A stretch of DNA of 8,647 bases. Origin: DAIRET01 sp036795455. Its GTDB lineage: Bacteria > Bacteroidota > Ignavibacteria > Ignavibacteriales > Ignavibacteriaceae. Below are positions 1-7,610 of the stretch, one piece after another. The translations under genes and the position numbers were made by a program. The notes below the pieces were generated by a model. It saw only the letters and a list, made by a program, of their open reading frames with translations, had not been told where the DNA came from and searched no databases. Location of the stretch: contig DAIRET010000122.1 in the NCBI GenBank assembly GCA_036795455.1, positions 1-8,647 on the forward strand, written 5' to 3'. Position 1 is the stretch's first letter. The number at the start of each line of letters is the position of its first letter.

Positions 1-1481
1 ATATAAACGTTGACCCGGGTACGATGAACCCTTTTCAACATGGTGAAGTGTATGTAACCGATGACGGTGCAGAAACAGACCTTGACCTCGGTCATTACGA
101 GCGTTTCCTTGATACCAATATGACGAGAGCTAATAATACAACAACAGGACAGGTTTATCACGAAGTAATAAGTAAAGAAAGAAGAGGGGATTTCCTCGGA
201 GCTACCGTTCAGGTAATTCCACATATTACTGATGAGATAAAACACCGGATGCAGAAATTATCCGAGGTCGGCGATTATGAAATCATAATTACCGAAATAG
301 GTGGAACTGTGGGAGATATTGAAAGTCTTCCGTTCATTGAAGCTATACGTCAATTGATGTTAAATGTTGGAAGGAAAAATGCAATTTCTATTCATGTTAC
401 GCTCGTTCCGTATATTCAATCTGCCGGTGAAATGAAAACAAAACCAACGCAGCATAGCGTTAAAAAACTGCTTGAACTCGGAATTCAACCCGATCTTTTG
501 ATTTGCCGCTCGGAAAAGAAACTTGCAAGAGAGTTCCGTGAAAAGATTGCTCTTTTCTGCAATGTAGAAAGTAAATCCGTTATCTCCGCATACGATTGTA
601 CATCAATTTATGAAGTACCGCTCGTGCTGTTTAAAGAGAAATTTGACCAGATAGTATTAAAGAAACTCGGTATACCGGAGCGGAAAATCAAACTTGATGA
701 ATGGGAACAACTTGTAAATAAAGTTAAAGCTCCATCAAAAAATGTCGAAATTGCAGTCTGCGGAAAATATGTTGAACACCTTGATGCTTATAAAAGTATA
801 GTTGAGTCATTCGTTCATGCAGGCGCCGAGAATAATGCCAAAGTTAAAATTAGGTGGATTAATGCGGAAGATTGCGAAGAAGCTGAAGTTGAAAAATACC
901 TCGGTAACATTGACGGTTTATTAATTCCAGGCGGATTTGGTGAACGCGGAATTGAAGGAAAAATAAAAGCAGTTCAGTATGCACGTGAAAATGATATTCC
1001 GTTTTTCGGGATTTGTCTCGGGCTTCAATGCGCAGTAATTGAATATGCCAGGAATGTATGCGGTATAAAGAATGCAAACAGTTCTGAATTTAAAAAGAAT
1101 AACAGGTATTCCGTAATTGACCTTATGCCGGATCAAAAAAATGTTAAAAATATGGGTGGCTCAATGAGACTCGGTGCTTATCCTTGTATGATAGAGCAGG
1201 GAACTAAAGCCTGGGAAGCGTACAAAACAGATTATATTACTGAACGCCACAGGCACAGATACGAAGTCAATAACAAATTCAGATCGCAGCTTAGCGAAGC
1301 AGGTATGAAGTTCAGCGGGTTATCACCGGATCATGAACTGGTGGAGATAATAGAAGTTCCATCAAAAAATTGGTATGTTGGATGCCAGTTTCACCCTGAA
1401 CTCAAATCGCGTGCTACAAAAGCTCACCCGCTTTTTAGAGAATTTGTAAAAGCCGCTTTGAAATATAAAGAAGAAAATTAA
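1..1481 (+). CDS. pyrG: CTP synthase (glutamine hydrolysing), 5'-truncated
   Basis: Makes CTP from UTP with ATP and glutamine-derived ammonia, the last step of pyrimidine nucleotide synthesis, in the cytoplasm. The reading frame is already open at the left edge: codons from base 3 read INVDPGTMNPF, the conserved N-terminal CTP synthase segment. About 44 residues, including the P-loop, therefore lie outside the window, and the ATG at 24 is internal. The synthetase domain shows DGAETDLDLGHYERF and EIGGTVGDIES, which carry the Mg-binding Asp and Glu. The class I glutamine amidotransferase domain follows, with PGGFGERG, the nucleophile Cys in GICLGLQ (codon 1014-1016), and the His and Glu of QFHPE (His codon 1392-1394). 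The end matches the family's usual end, giving about 530 residues in full. All visible catalytic residues are intact. The TPR gene starts 11 bp downstream with no terminator between. Confidence 0.97.
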   Translation, partial: INVDPGTMNPFQHGEVYVTDDGAETDLDLGHYERFLDTNMTRANNTTTGQVYHEVISKERRGDFLGATVQVIPHITDEIKHRMQKLSEVGDYEIIITEIGGTVGDIESLPFIEAIRQLMLNVGRKNAISIHVTLVPYIQSAGEMKTKPTQHSVKKLLELGIQPDLLICRSEKKLAREFREKIALFCNVESKSVISAYDCTSIYEVPLVLFKEKFDQIVLKKLGIPERKIKLDEWEQLVNKVKAPSKNVEIAVCGKYVEHLDAYKSIVESFVHAGAENNAKVKIRWINAEDCEEAEVEKYLGNIDGLLIPGGFGERGIEGKIKAVQYARENDIPFFGICLGLQCAVIEYARNVCGIKNANSSEFKKNNRYSVIDLMPDQKNVKNMGGSMRLGAYPCMIEQGTKAWEAYKTDYITERHRHRYEVNNKFRSQLSEAGMKFSGLSPDHELVEIIEVPSKNWYVGCQFHPELKSRATKAHPLFREFVKAALKYKEEN

Positions 1482-1483
1482 GT

Positions 1484-1487
1484 AGGA
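1484..1487 (+). promoter_or_regulatory. Ribosome binding site for the GTG-started TPR gene
   Basis: AGGA lies 5 bases before the GTG at 1493 and just after the pyrG stop. It supports this non-ATG start. An ATG overlaps the GTG at 1491 but is followed at once by TGA, so it cannot be the start. Confidence 0.6.
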
Positions 1488-1492
1488 TTGAT

Positions 1493-3004
1493 GTGAAAGT
1501 TTTTTTGAAGACAACTTTTTTGTTGCTATTAGTTTCATTTTTAAGTAATGCAACGCAGGGGAATAAAGAAGAAACAATAAATAACCTTGTTAAAGAGGGA
1601 CAAAAGCACTCTTATAATTTTGAACTTGAGAAAGCTTCAAAAATATTCGACACGATAATTAAACATTACCCCGAAGACCCGCGAGGTTATTATTACAAAT
1701 CAACAATTTATCTCTGGAGCTATCTTGGAAATTCCGAGAAGAAAAACTTCGATGGTTTCGTTAATTATTCAAGCACCACAATCGACAAAGCAAAAGACGC
1801 GTTAAAAAAAGATGAGGATAACGAAACATTCACATACATTTTAGGTTCTATCTACGGTTACAGGGCAATTGCATTCGGTAAAGCGGATAAATTTCTTGAT
1901 ATGATATGGGCAAGCCAGAAATCAAATTCTTATCTTAATGATGCTATAAAAATAAATCCTAACAACTATGATGCTTACATGGGAATAGGGTTATTCAAAT
2001 TTGCACTAAGCCAGGTGCCTTCTTCTTTTAAATGGGCGCTTAACTTGATCGGTTTTGACGCCGACCAGGTGAAAGGTCTGAGGTATTTGACTTTAACTGC
2101 TGAAAAAGGGGAGTTCTCAAGAATAGAAGCCGAGTATTATCTTGCTCATATTTATTCGGAATTCTTCATGGACTTTGAAAAATCTTCTTCAATCCTTAAA
2201 TCATTGATAAAAAAATACCCGTCAAATGTACTTTTCCTTTATTCCTTAGCGGTCGTTGATATTAAACAAAGAGACCTCGGTAATGCAGAAAAAGTTTTAC
2301 ACAAACTGGTGAAACAGAAAAACCCTGAATTCAAACAGATTATATCGCTTTCGAATTTTTTATTGGGGGATGTCTATTTCAGAAAAAATGAATTTGAAAA
2401 GGCAATAAATTATTACAATATATTTACCGTTACTTCGGGTGATAAGGATTACAAAGGAATTGCTAATTATCGATGTGCATTATGTTATGTAATGATAGAT
2501 AATATTGATACCGCCAAGGATTTATTTTCAGCAGCACGAAACGGCAATTTGAACCTGGATGATGATCTTTATGCAAAAAGAAAAGCAGAGTTATTCTTAA
2601 AGAACGGGATTACGGATACCGAAAAAAGTATTATTAGGTTTTCTAATATGATTGAAACAGGGAGCTATAAAAAAGCTGCTGATTCTCTCTCTACTTTGTT
2701 GAAAATGAACGAAAATAACGAGTTTACACCGAAAATATCGCTTTATCTTGCTGAAGCATTGTTTGAATTGAATCAATATGAAGAGTCTTTGATGCACTGC
2801 ACTATTATTTTTACAAATTCATCAAAAGTGGATGAATGGATATTGCCTTTTACGCATTTTATCGCAGCTTCAAATTACTATGAGTTAAAGAACATTAGCA
2901 AAGCAAAAGAGAATATTGAAAAAGCAGAAAAGTATTCAGATTACGATTATCAGAATAAATTACAGGGAAAAATAAATAATTTTAAAAGCAGGATGAATTC
3001 CTAA
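1493..3004 (+). CDS. Exported TPR-repeat protein with a TTC39/Iml2-like middle
   Basis: Function unknown. The 503-residue product starts with a Lys-flanked hydrophobic stretch (about residues 5-18) ending in SNA-TQG, which looks like a Sec signal peptide cut near residue 20, so the protein should act in the periplasm or at the outer membrane. The rest is helical TPR-type repeats, recognisable around residues 43-75, 145-172, 227-272, 285-315, 322-350, 388-405, 414-440 and 455-482, with typical signatures such as INPNNYDAYMGIG and NEFEKAINYY. Residues 164-222 follow a pattern I recall from TTC39/Iml2 proteins: GIGLF, LSQVP, GFDAD, GL and a later Arg/Ala-rich helix. No enzyme motif is visible, so a scaffold role is the safest inference. 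The GTG start is chosen because it gives the signal peptide and has an AGGA upstream. It follows pyrG closely and is followed by a terminator, so the two are probably co-transcribed. A plain TPR protein is the alternative reading. Confidence 0.85.
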   Translation: MKVFLKTTFLLLLVSFLSNATQGNKEETINNLVKEGQKHSYNFELEKASKIFDTIIKHYPEDPRGYYYKSTIYLWSYLGNSEKKNFDGFVNYSSTTIDKAKDALKKDEDNETFTYILGSIYGYRAIAFGKADKFLDMIWASQKSNSYLNDAIKINPNNYDAYMGIGLFKFALSQVPSSFKWALNLIGFDADQVKGLRYLTLTAEKGEFSRIEAEYYLAHIYSEFFMDFEKSSSILKSLIKKYPSNVLFLYSLAVVDIKQRDLGNAEKVLHKLVKQKNPEFKQIISLSNFLLGDVYFRKNEFEKAINYYNIFTVTSGDKDYKGIANYRCALCYVMIDNIDTAKDLFSAARNGNLNLDDDLYAKRKAELFLKNGITDTEKSIIRFSNMIETGSYKKAADSLSTLLKMNENNEFTPKISLYLAEALFELNQYEESLMHCTIIFTNSSKVDEWILPFTHFIAASNYYELKNISKAKENIEKAEKYSDYDYQNKLQGKINNFKSRMNS

Positions 3005-3019
3005 ACATTTGGTTTGCAT

Positions 3020-3050
3020 GCCGGCTTTTTGTAGAGCTGGTTTTTTCTTT
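3020..3050 (+). terminator. Intrinsic terminator of the pyrG-TPR unit
   Basis: CCGGCT (3021-3026) pairs with AGCTGG (3035-3040), with one G-U pair, around an 8-base loop. A further G-U pair at the base is possible (3020 with 3041). Six T residues and then CTTTC follow directly. It lies 15 bp after the TPR stop and points away from it, so it should separate this unit from purN. The stem is short, so some read-through is possible. Confidence 0.8.
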
Positions 3051-3068
3051 CTTACACTGTAGAATTGA

Positions 3069-3098
3069 TTGTATTTTCAGACGTAAATAACTAATTTG
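3069..3098 (+). promoter_or_regulatory. purN: Candidate promoter region of the purN-purH-mre unit
   Basis: A promoter is expected between the terminator and the purN ATG at 3115. The best candidate is TTG at 3069-3071 and, 20 bp on, TAATTTG at 3092-3098. This partly resembles the Bacteroidota -33 TTG / -7 TAnnTTTG pattern, but the -7 box is one base short. As sigma70 boxes, TTGTAT and TAATTT with 17 bp spacing are also weak. The promoter's presence is inferred from context and its exact position is uncertain. I see no purine riboswitch or clear operator in these 110 bp. Confidence 0.25.
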
Positions 3099-3114
3099 TA
3101 CACGAGTTTTAAAA

Positions 3115-3726
3115 ATGAACATTGCAGTATTTGTTTCCGGCAGAGGTTCTAACCTACGGGCTATTATTAATTCAAGTGAACTTAAAAATCTTGTTGATGT
3201 AAAAATTGTATGCAGTAACAAGAGTAACTGCGGTGCATTTGATATTGCAAATCAATATAAAATACCGGCTTATACTATTTCATCGGAAAAAAAAGACGGT
3301 TTTTTAGAGTACGAGGGGCTTTTACCCATCTTGAAGAATGAACAAATTGAATTAATTGTTCTTGCCGGGTATCTGAAATTGATCCCTACATTTTTTGTGC
3401 GTGAATTCCCATATAAAATAATAAATATTCACCCTGCTTTGCTGCCAGCATTCGGGGGACACGGTATGTATGGAATAAGGGTTCACCAGGCAGTTTACAA
3501 TTCTTCTGTTAAAGTAAGCGGTGTAACAGTTCATTTTGTTAATGAAGAATACGATAGGGGATTAATAATAGCTCAAAAGTGTGTTGATATTTTATTTCTT
3601 AAATCACCCGAAGAAATTGCGGCTAAAGTACTGGAAGCAGAACATGAACTACTTCCCTGGGTGATTGGAAAAATTGCCATGCAAAAAGTTGGAATAGTAA
3701 ATAACAGAGTTGAAATTAAAGAATAA
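3115..3726 (+). CDS. purN: Phosphoribosylglycinamide (GAR) formyltransferase
   Basis: Transfers a formyl group from 10-formyltetrahydrofolate to GAR to give FGAR, the third step of purine synthesis, in the cytoplasm. The 203-residue product has the family's usual length. It starts MNIAVFVSGRGSNLRAII, the phosphate-binding loop for GAR. The catalytic set is visible: Asn104 and His106 in INIHPALLPAF, and Asp147 in NEEYDRG. The loop after the active-site His is FGGHGMYG, a form I associate with Bacteroidota and relatives rather than with E. coli PurN. The ATG at 3115 is the only start that keeps the N-terminal strand. It has no good Shine-Dalgarno site, only an A/T-rich run before it. It is the first gene after the terminator at 3020-3050 and leads into purH. 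Confidence 0.95.
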   Translation: MNIAVFVSGRGSNLRAIINSSELKNLVDVKIVCSNKSNCGAFDIANQYKIPAYTISSEKKDGFLEYEGLLPILKNEQIELIVLAGYLKLIPTFFVREFPYKIINIHPALLPAFGGHGMYGIRVHQAVYNSSVKVSGVTVHFVNEEYDRGLIIAQKCVDILFLKSPEEIAAKVLEAEHELLPWVIGKIAMQKVGIVNNRVEIKE

Positions 3727-3729
3727 GGA
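3725..3729 (+). promoter_or_regulatory. purH: Ribosome binding site deciding the purH start
   Basis: AAGGA overlaps the purN stop codon and lies 7 bases before TTG 3737. The other in-frame TTG, at 3710, has no comparable site and would add nine residues (six of them Lys or Glu) ahead of the conserved N-terminus. This favours 3737. Confidence 0.6.
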
Positions 3730-3736
3730 ATTAGAA

Positions 3737-5254
3737 TTGAAAAAATATGCGTTGCTTAGTGTGTCCGATAAATCAAAGATTGAACTGCTTGGAAAAGAAC
3801 TTCATCAACTTGGATATGGAATTCTGGCAACAGGCAAAACAGCAAAATTGCTGAAAGAAAACGGAATTGATACTATAGAGGTAAGCGATTTTACAGGCTC
3901 GCCGGAAGTGTTTGACGGACGTGTAAAAACACTTCACCCGAAAATTTTCGGCGGAATACTTTTTAGACGAGAAGAAAGCAATGACATCAAACAGGCTGAA
4001 GCTAATTCTATTGAAGCTATAGATATTGTTTGCGTGAACCTTTATCCTTTTGAAAAAACGGCTCGGAATCCGGATGCGGAATTAAGCGATTTGATTGAAA
4101 ATATCGATATCGGCGGTCCAAGTTTGATTCGTGCAGCAGCTAAAAATTATAAATACGTTTCAGTTTTAACTTCTCCCGAACAATATGAAAACTTTATTGC
4201 CGAATTGAAATCAGGTGAAGTTACAATTCAAACGAGAGAAAAATTGGCAGTTGAAGCCTATTCACACACAGCAGATTATGATGTGAATATTTCAGGGACG
4301 TTGGAGAAGAAATTTAATATTAAACCGGATAAATTTAGACTAAGCAAACCGATTTTAAAAGAACTACGTTATGGCGAAAATCCGCATCAGAAAGCGGAAG
4401 TATGCGGAAGTTTCTACGATTATTTTGAACCGATTCACGGTAAGGAACTCTCATACAATAATATCCTTGACCTTGCAGCAGCGGTTGAATTGGTTGAGGA
4501 ACTCGGTGCAAACTCGTGTGCGATAATAAAACATAATAATCCGTGCGGGGCAGCTAAAGCAGATACAACTTTAAACGCATATTTAAAGGCTTTAACTTGC
4601 GATCCGGTTTCTGCTTTCGGAGGCATTGTTGTTGTTAATGAAGAAGTGAATGAAGAGTTAGCAATAAAGTTGAATGAAATATTTCTTGAGGTCGTTTGTG
4701 CTCCATCATTTTCGGAAGCGGCTCTTACAGTTTTGCATAAGAAAAAAGACAGACGCCTGGTGAAAAAACTTAAGAATATTAATGATAGCGAGTTTACTTT
4801 CAGAAGCATTCCGGGCGGACTATTGTTACAAAGCTGCGATCGGGTTAAAGAAGAATTTGTGAATTTGAAATCGGTAACGGATAGAAAACCCTCGGAATCA
4901 GAAATTGAAGACTTAAAATTTGCATGGATTGTTTGTAAGCACGTTAAGTCAAATGCAATAGTTTTCGTTAAAGATAAAATGACCGTCGGTGTTGGTGCCG
5001 GACAGGTGTCAAGAGTAGATTCCGCAAAAATTGCTGCAATAAAAGCTAAACAATTCGGACTTGAATTAAAAGGCTCGGTTGTTGCATCCGATGCATACTT
5101 TCCGTTTGCGGATGGCTTACTTGAAGTAGTAAACAACGGTGCTGTTGCAGTTATTCAACCGGGTGGCTCTGTCCGTGATGCTGAAGTGATTGACGCTGCA
5201 AATAAAAACAATACAGCAATGGTTTTTACAGGAATTAGACATTTTAAACATTAA
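3737..5254 (+). CDS. purH: Bifunctional AICAR formyltransferase / IMP cyclohydrolase
   Basis: Catalyses the last two steps of IMP synthesis: formylation of AICAR with 10-formyltetrahydrofolate, then ring closure. From TTG 3737 the product has 505 residues and begins MKKYALLSVSDKSKIE, matching the family N-terminus. The TTG at 3710 would extend it by nine residues and overlap purN. The N-terminal MGS-like cyclohydrolase domain (about 1-195) has the TGKTAKLL loop, DGRVKTLHPKIFGG and NIDIGGPSLIRAAAKN. The transferase domain has LRYGENPHQ, the catalytic Lys265-His266 pair in IIKHNNPCGAA, DPVSAFGG, and a conserved end with SDAYFPFADG and QPGGSVRD. No key residue is missing. It starts 10 bp after purN, and mreB follows 8 bp after its stop. 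Confidence 0.95.
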   Translation: MKKYALLSVSDKSKIELLGKELHQLGYGILATGKTAKLLKENGIDTIEVSDFTGSPEVFDGRVKTLHPKIFGGILFRREESNDIKQAEANSIEAIDIVCVNLYPFEKTARNPDAELSDLIENIDIGGPSLIRAAAKNYKYVSVLTSPEQYENFIAELKSGEVTIQTREKLAVEAYSHTADYDVNISGTLEKKFNIKPDKFRLSKPILKELRYGENPHQKAEVCGSFYDYFEPIHGKELSYNNILDLAAAVELVEELGANSCAIIKHNNPCGAAKADTTLNAYLKALTCDPVSAFGGIVVVNEEVNEELAIKLNEIFLEVVCAPSFSEAALTVLHKKKDRRLVKKLKNINDSEFTFRSIPGGLLLQSCDRVKEEFVNLKSVTDRKPSESEIEDLKFAWIVCKHVKSNAIVFVKDKMTVGVGAGQVSRVDSAKIAAIKAKQFGLELKGSVVASDAYFPFADGLLEVVNNGAVAVIQPGGSVRDAEVIDAANKNNTAMVFTGIRHFKH

Positions 5255-5258
5255 GAGG
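5253..5258 (+). promoter_or_regulatory. mreB: Strong ribosome binding site of mreB, overlapping the purH stop
   Basis: AAGAGG begins inside the purH TAA and ends 4 bases before the mreB ATG at 5263. It is among the clearest Shine-Dalgarno sites in the window, consistent with a need for more MreB than for the genes around it. Confidence 0.6.
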
Positions 5259-5262
5259 TTTT

Positions 5263-6288
5263 ATGGGATTTTTAAATTTATTTTCTGCCGATATTGCAAT
5301 GGACCTTGGTACTGCCAATACATTGATTTATGTTAAAGGCAAAGGCATAGTACTAAACGAACCATCCATAGTAGCATTCGACAGGAATACAAAAAAAATA
5401 ATTGCACTCGGTAATAAAGCGAAAGAAATGCAGGGCAGGGAACATAAAGAAATCAGGGTTACTCGTCCTATGAGGGATGGTGTTATTGCAGATTTTGAAA
5501 TAGCCGAAGGAATGATTAGGGCATTTATAAAAAGAGTTAATCCAAGTCCTTTTTCAAATAGAAGAATAATAGTTGCCGTTCCTTCAGGCATAACTGAAGT
5601 AGAAAAAAGAGCGGTACGCGATAGTGCCGAACATGCCGGGGCTAAAGAAGTTCATTTAATTGCCGAGCCGATGTCTGCTGCGATTGGTATCGGTATTGAC
5701 GTTGATGCACCTGTCGGAAGTATGATAATAGACATAGGTGGAGGAACAACCGAAATTGCAGTAATTGCTTTATCAGGAATTGTGAATGAAGAATCAATTC
5801 GTATTGCTGGCGATGAAATGAACTACGCAATTATGCAATACTTCAAAAAGAATCACAACATTCTAATCGGAGAAAGAACTGCCGAAGGGATTAAATGTGA
5901 AGTCGGTTCGGCAGTTCCCTTGAAAGAAGAAATGACAATCCAGGTTAAAGGGCGGGACCTTGTAGGTGGTGTTCCCAAAACTACGGAAGTTTCTTCAGTC
6001 GAAATTCGTGATGCATTAAATGAATGTGTAGGTCAGATTGTTGATGCAATAAGGGTTTCGCTTGAAAGAACTCCACCTGAATTATCAGCAGATATTCTTG
6101 ATAGAGGCGTTATGCTTACAGGCGGAGGTGCATTATTAAAAGGACTTGATGAGCGTATCAGGATGGAAACAAATCTTCCTGTTCACGTTGCAGAAGACCC
6201 GCTTACTGCAGTTGCACGCGGGGCAGGTAAAGTTATTGAAAACCTCAATCGTTATTCAAGGGTATTAATTCGTAATAGACGCTATTAA
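5263..6288 (+). CDS. mreB: Rod shape-determining actin-like protein MreB
   Basis: Bacterial actin homologue that forms membrane-bound filaments and guides the elongasome (MreC, MreD, PBP2, RodA) that builds the lateral wall. The 341 residues are the normal length. The actin-fold ATP-binding motifs are in order: phosphate-1 DLGTANTLIYV (14-24), AVPSGITEVEKRAV (105-118), Glu135 in LIAEPMSAAIG (the catalytic Glu by family alignment), phosphate-2 DIGGGTTEIAV (157-167) and the adenosine motif LTGGGALLKG (285-294). The short hydrophobic MGFLNLF start may help membrane contact. The ATG at 5263 has AAGAGG 4 bases upstream. The stop overlaps the mreC start by one base (TAATG). Nothing looks degraded. 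Confidence 0.98.
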   Translation: MGFLNLFSADIAMDLGTANTLIYVKGKGIVLNEPSIVAFDRNTKKIIALGNKAKEMQGREHKEIRVTRPMRDGVIADFEIAEGMIRAFIKRVNPSPFSNRRIIVAVPSGITEVEKRAVRDSAEHAGAKEVHLIAEPMSAAIGIGIDVDAPVGSMIIDIGGGTTEIAVIALSGIVNEESIRIAGDEMNYAIMQYFKKNHNILIGERTAEGIKCEVGSAVPLKEEMTIQVKGRDLVGGVPKTTEVSSVEIRDALNECVGQIVDAIRVSLERTPPELSADILDRGVMLTGGGALLKGLDERIRMETNLPVHVAEDPLTAVARGAGKVIENLNRYSRVLIRNRRY

Positions 6289-7121
6289 TGTTTAGGCTGG
6301 TTAATAAACTCTGGTTTAGCTATAAAGAATACTTTGTTCTGATAATTTTATTATTGGTCTCCCTTTTTCTTATTTCAAAGAATGACCACGATTCAGTGAA
6401 AAACTTTAAGTCATTCGTCTTCGGTGGTTTCTCCGTAGTTACATCCGTAATTTCCGATGTTGTACTCGTTTCCGACATCCGTAGTGAAAATGAGCGGCTG
6501 AGAAGAATTAACTCCGAACTAATGCTTGAAGTTAATAAATTACGCGAATTCGGAATTGAGAATGAAGAGTTAAAAAACATGCTCGGTTTTAAGGACACTG
6601 CAAAATTTTCGCTTCTTCCTGCAAAAATAATTTCAAAGTCATTTTCTTCAACACAGGGTACTGTTTCAATCAACCTTGGGAAAAAGGATGGACTTAAACC
6701 GGGCTTACCGGTGCTAAACGGGGAAGGATTAATTGGAATCGTCTATAATTGTGCAGACGATTATTCGATTGTACGTACTTTAAAAAACGTGAACTTAAAA
6801 CTTGTAGTTCGTGATCAACGCAGCAGGTTTGAAGGCATATTAAGATGGAATGGCGACTATCTTACAGTAACAAATCTGCCTAAAACCGCCGATATACAAG
6901 TTGGAGATAGAGTTATTACATCGGAAACAAGTTCATTAATTAACACACCATTACCTGTCGGAATAGTTATCGAAATCTTGAATCCTGAAAAAGGAATTTT
7001 TAACGACATTATTATTAAATCAAATGTTGATTTTGTAAGAGTAGATAATCTTTTCGTACTCAATAACATTCAGAGCAAAAAGAAGGATGAACTTGAACTT
7101 AATTATTTTATCAGGAAGTAA
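6288..7121 (+). CDS. mreC: Rod shape-determining protein MreC
   Basis: Inner-membrane protein with a large periplasmic part that links MreB/MreD to PBP2 and RodA and activates wall synthesis. Its 277 residues show a short cytoplasmic start, one membrane segment (about 16-30), a coiled coil (about 64-100, rich in Glu, Leu and Arg), then the two beta-barrel-like MreC domains. Typical motifs are INLGKKDGLKPGLPVL (128-143), GEGLIGIV (145-152) and VGDRVITS (205-212). The C-terminal tail past residue 258 is short and charged. The ATG overlaps the mreB stop, and no Shine-Dalgarno site lies within about 20 bases upstream, so translation probably depends on coupling to mreB. The mreD ATG follows directly after its TAA. 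Confidence 0.95.
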   Translation: MFRLVNKLWFSYKEYFVLIILLLVSLFLISKNDHDSVKNFKSFVFGGFSVVTSVISDVVLVSDIRSENERLRRINSELMLEVNKLREFGIENEELKNMLGFKDTAKFSLLPAKIISKSFSSTQGTVSINLGKKDGLKPGLPVLNGEGLIGIVYNCADDYSIVRTLKNVNLKLVVRDQRSRFEGILRWNGDYLTVTNLPKTADIQVGDRVITSETSSLINTPLPVGIVIEILNPEKGIFNDIIIKSNVDFVRVDNLFVLNNIQSKKKDELELNYFIRK

Positions 7122-7610
7122 ATGAAGCTTGAATATTTGATTCCGCTGCTCGTTTTCTTCCCACTGTTATTAGTACAGATTATTATTGTTCCTTTGATAT
7201 CAATTGAAGGCTTTCTTCCGGACTTATTGCTTATCCTTTTAATTTTTTATACGTTAAGGAAAGGACAATTATACGGAACGGTTCTTGGTTTTGTTTTCGG
7301 ATTGTTTATCGACTTAATTACCGGTAGTTTACTTGGCAGTACTATGTTTTCAAAAACTTTAACGGGATTTATTGCCGGTTATTTTTATAACGAAAACAAA
7401 ATTGATATTTACTTGAAATCCTACACTTTTTTATTGATTATCCTATTAAGTTCTATTATAGATAACATCGCATTAACGCTTATAACAAGCTTTGACTACG
7501 AAAGCAATCTACTTTCACTTCTGTTTGAAAGAAGTATGATACCCGTGTTTTATACTGTAACAATTGGGGCAGTTGTCATGATATTTTATCCCCAAAGGAA
7601 ATACATCTGA
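7122..7610 (+). CDS. mreD: Rod shape-determining membrane protein MreD
   Basis: Small integral membrane partner of MreC in the elongasome. The 162-residue product is almost wholly hydrophobic, with about five or six membrane segments near residues 5-27, 32-45, 50-70, 74-88, 100-123 and 136-156. The family signature PDLLLILLIFYTLRKGQ followed by GFVFGLFIDL is present at 33-64. MreD diverges quickly between phyla, so the call rests on that signature, the topology and the position between mreC and mrdA. The ATG abuts the mreC stop, with AGGAAG (7113-7118) inside the end of mreC as its binding site. Its TGA overlaps the next ATG by one base. Confidence 0.92.
   Translation: MKLEYLIPLLVFFPLLLVQIIIVPLISIEGFLPDLLLILLIFYTLRKGQLYGTVLGFVFGLFIDLITGSLLGSTMFSKTLTGFIAGYFYNENKIDIYLKSYTFLLIILLSSIIDNIALTLITSFDYESNLLSLLFERSMIPVFYTVTIGAVVMIFYPQRKYI
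7594..7599 (+). promoter_or_regulatory. mrdA: Ribosome binding site of mrdA within the end of mreD
   Basis: AAAGGA lies 10 bases before the ATG at 7610, which overlaps the mreD TGA as TGATG. It supports this start and suggests translational coupling with mreD. Confidence 0.5.

Noticed and set aside
24..26. ATG at 24 as the pyrG start
   Set aside because: The conserved INVDPGT segment of CTP synthase is encoded in frame just upstream (3-23), so this Met is internal and the gene is cut by the window edge.
3005..3114. A purine riboswitch or small RNA ahead of purN
   Set aside because: The only clear structure is the short terminator hairpin at 3020-3050. The remaining 64 bases are too short and unstructured by eye for a purine aptamer.
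2982..3221. A 79-codon minus-strand frame spanning the TPR-purN gap
   Set aside because: It crosses the terminator hairpin and runs into the conserved start of purN, and it has no motif. It is unlikely to be a gene.
3710..3712. TTG at 3710 as the purH start
   Set aside because: It has no Shine-Dalgarno site, it overlaps purN, and it adds a Lys/Glu-rich stretch absent from the family as I know it. TTG 3737 fits better.
4435..5136. A 233-codon open frame on the minus strand inside purH
   Set aside because: It is fully antisense to the conserved AICAR transferase domain of purH, its translation is Ser/Thr/Phe-rich without any recognisable motif, and it looks like a shadow of purH codon use.
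6320..6673. A 117-codon minus-strand frame inside mreC
   Set aside because: It is antisense to the membrane and coiled-coil part of mreC, with low-complexity composition and no family resemblance. It is a shadow frame.
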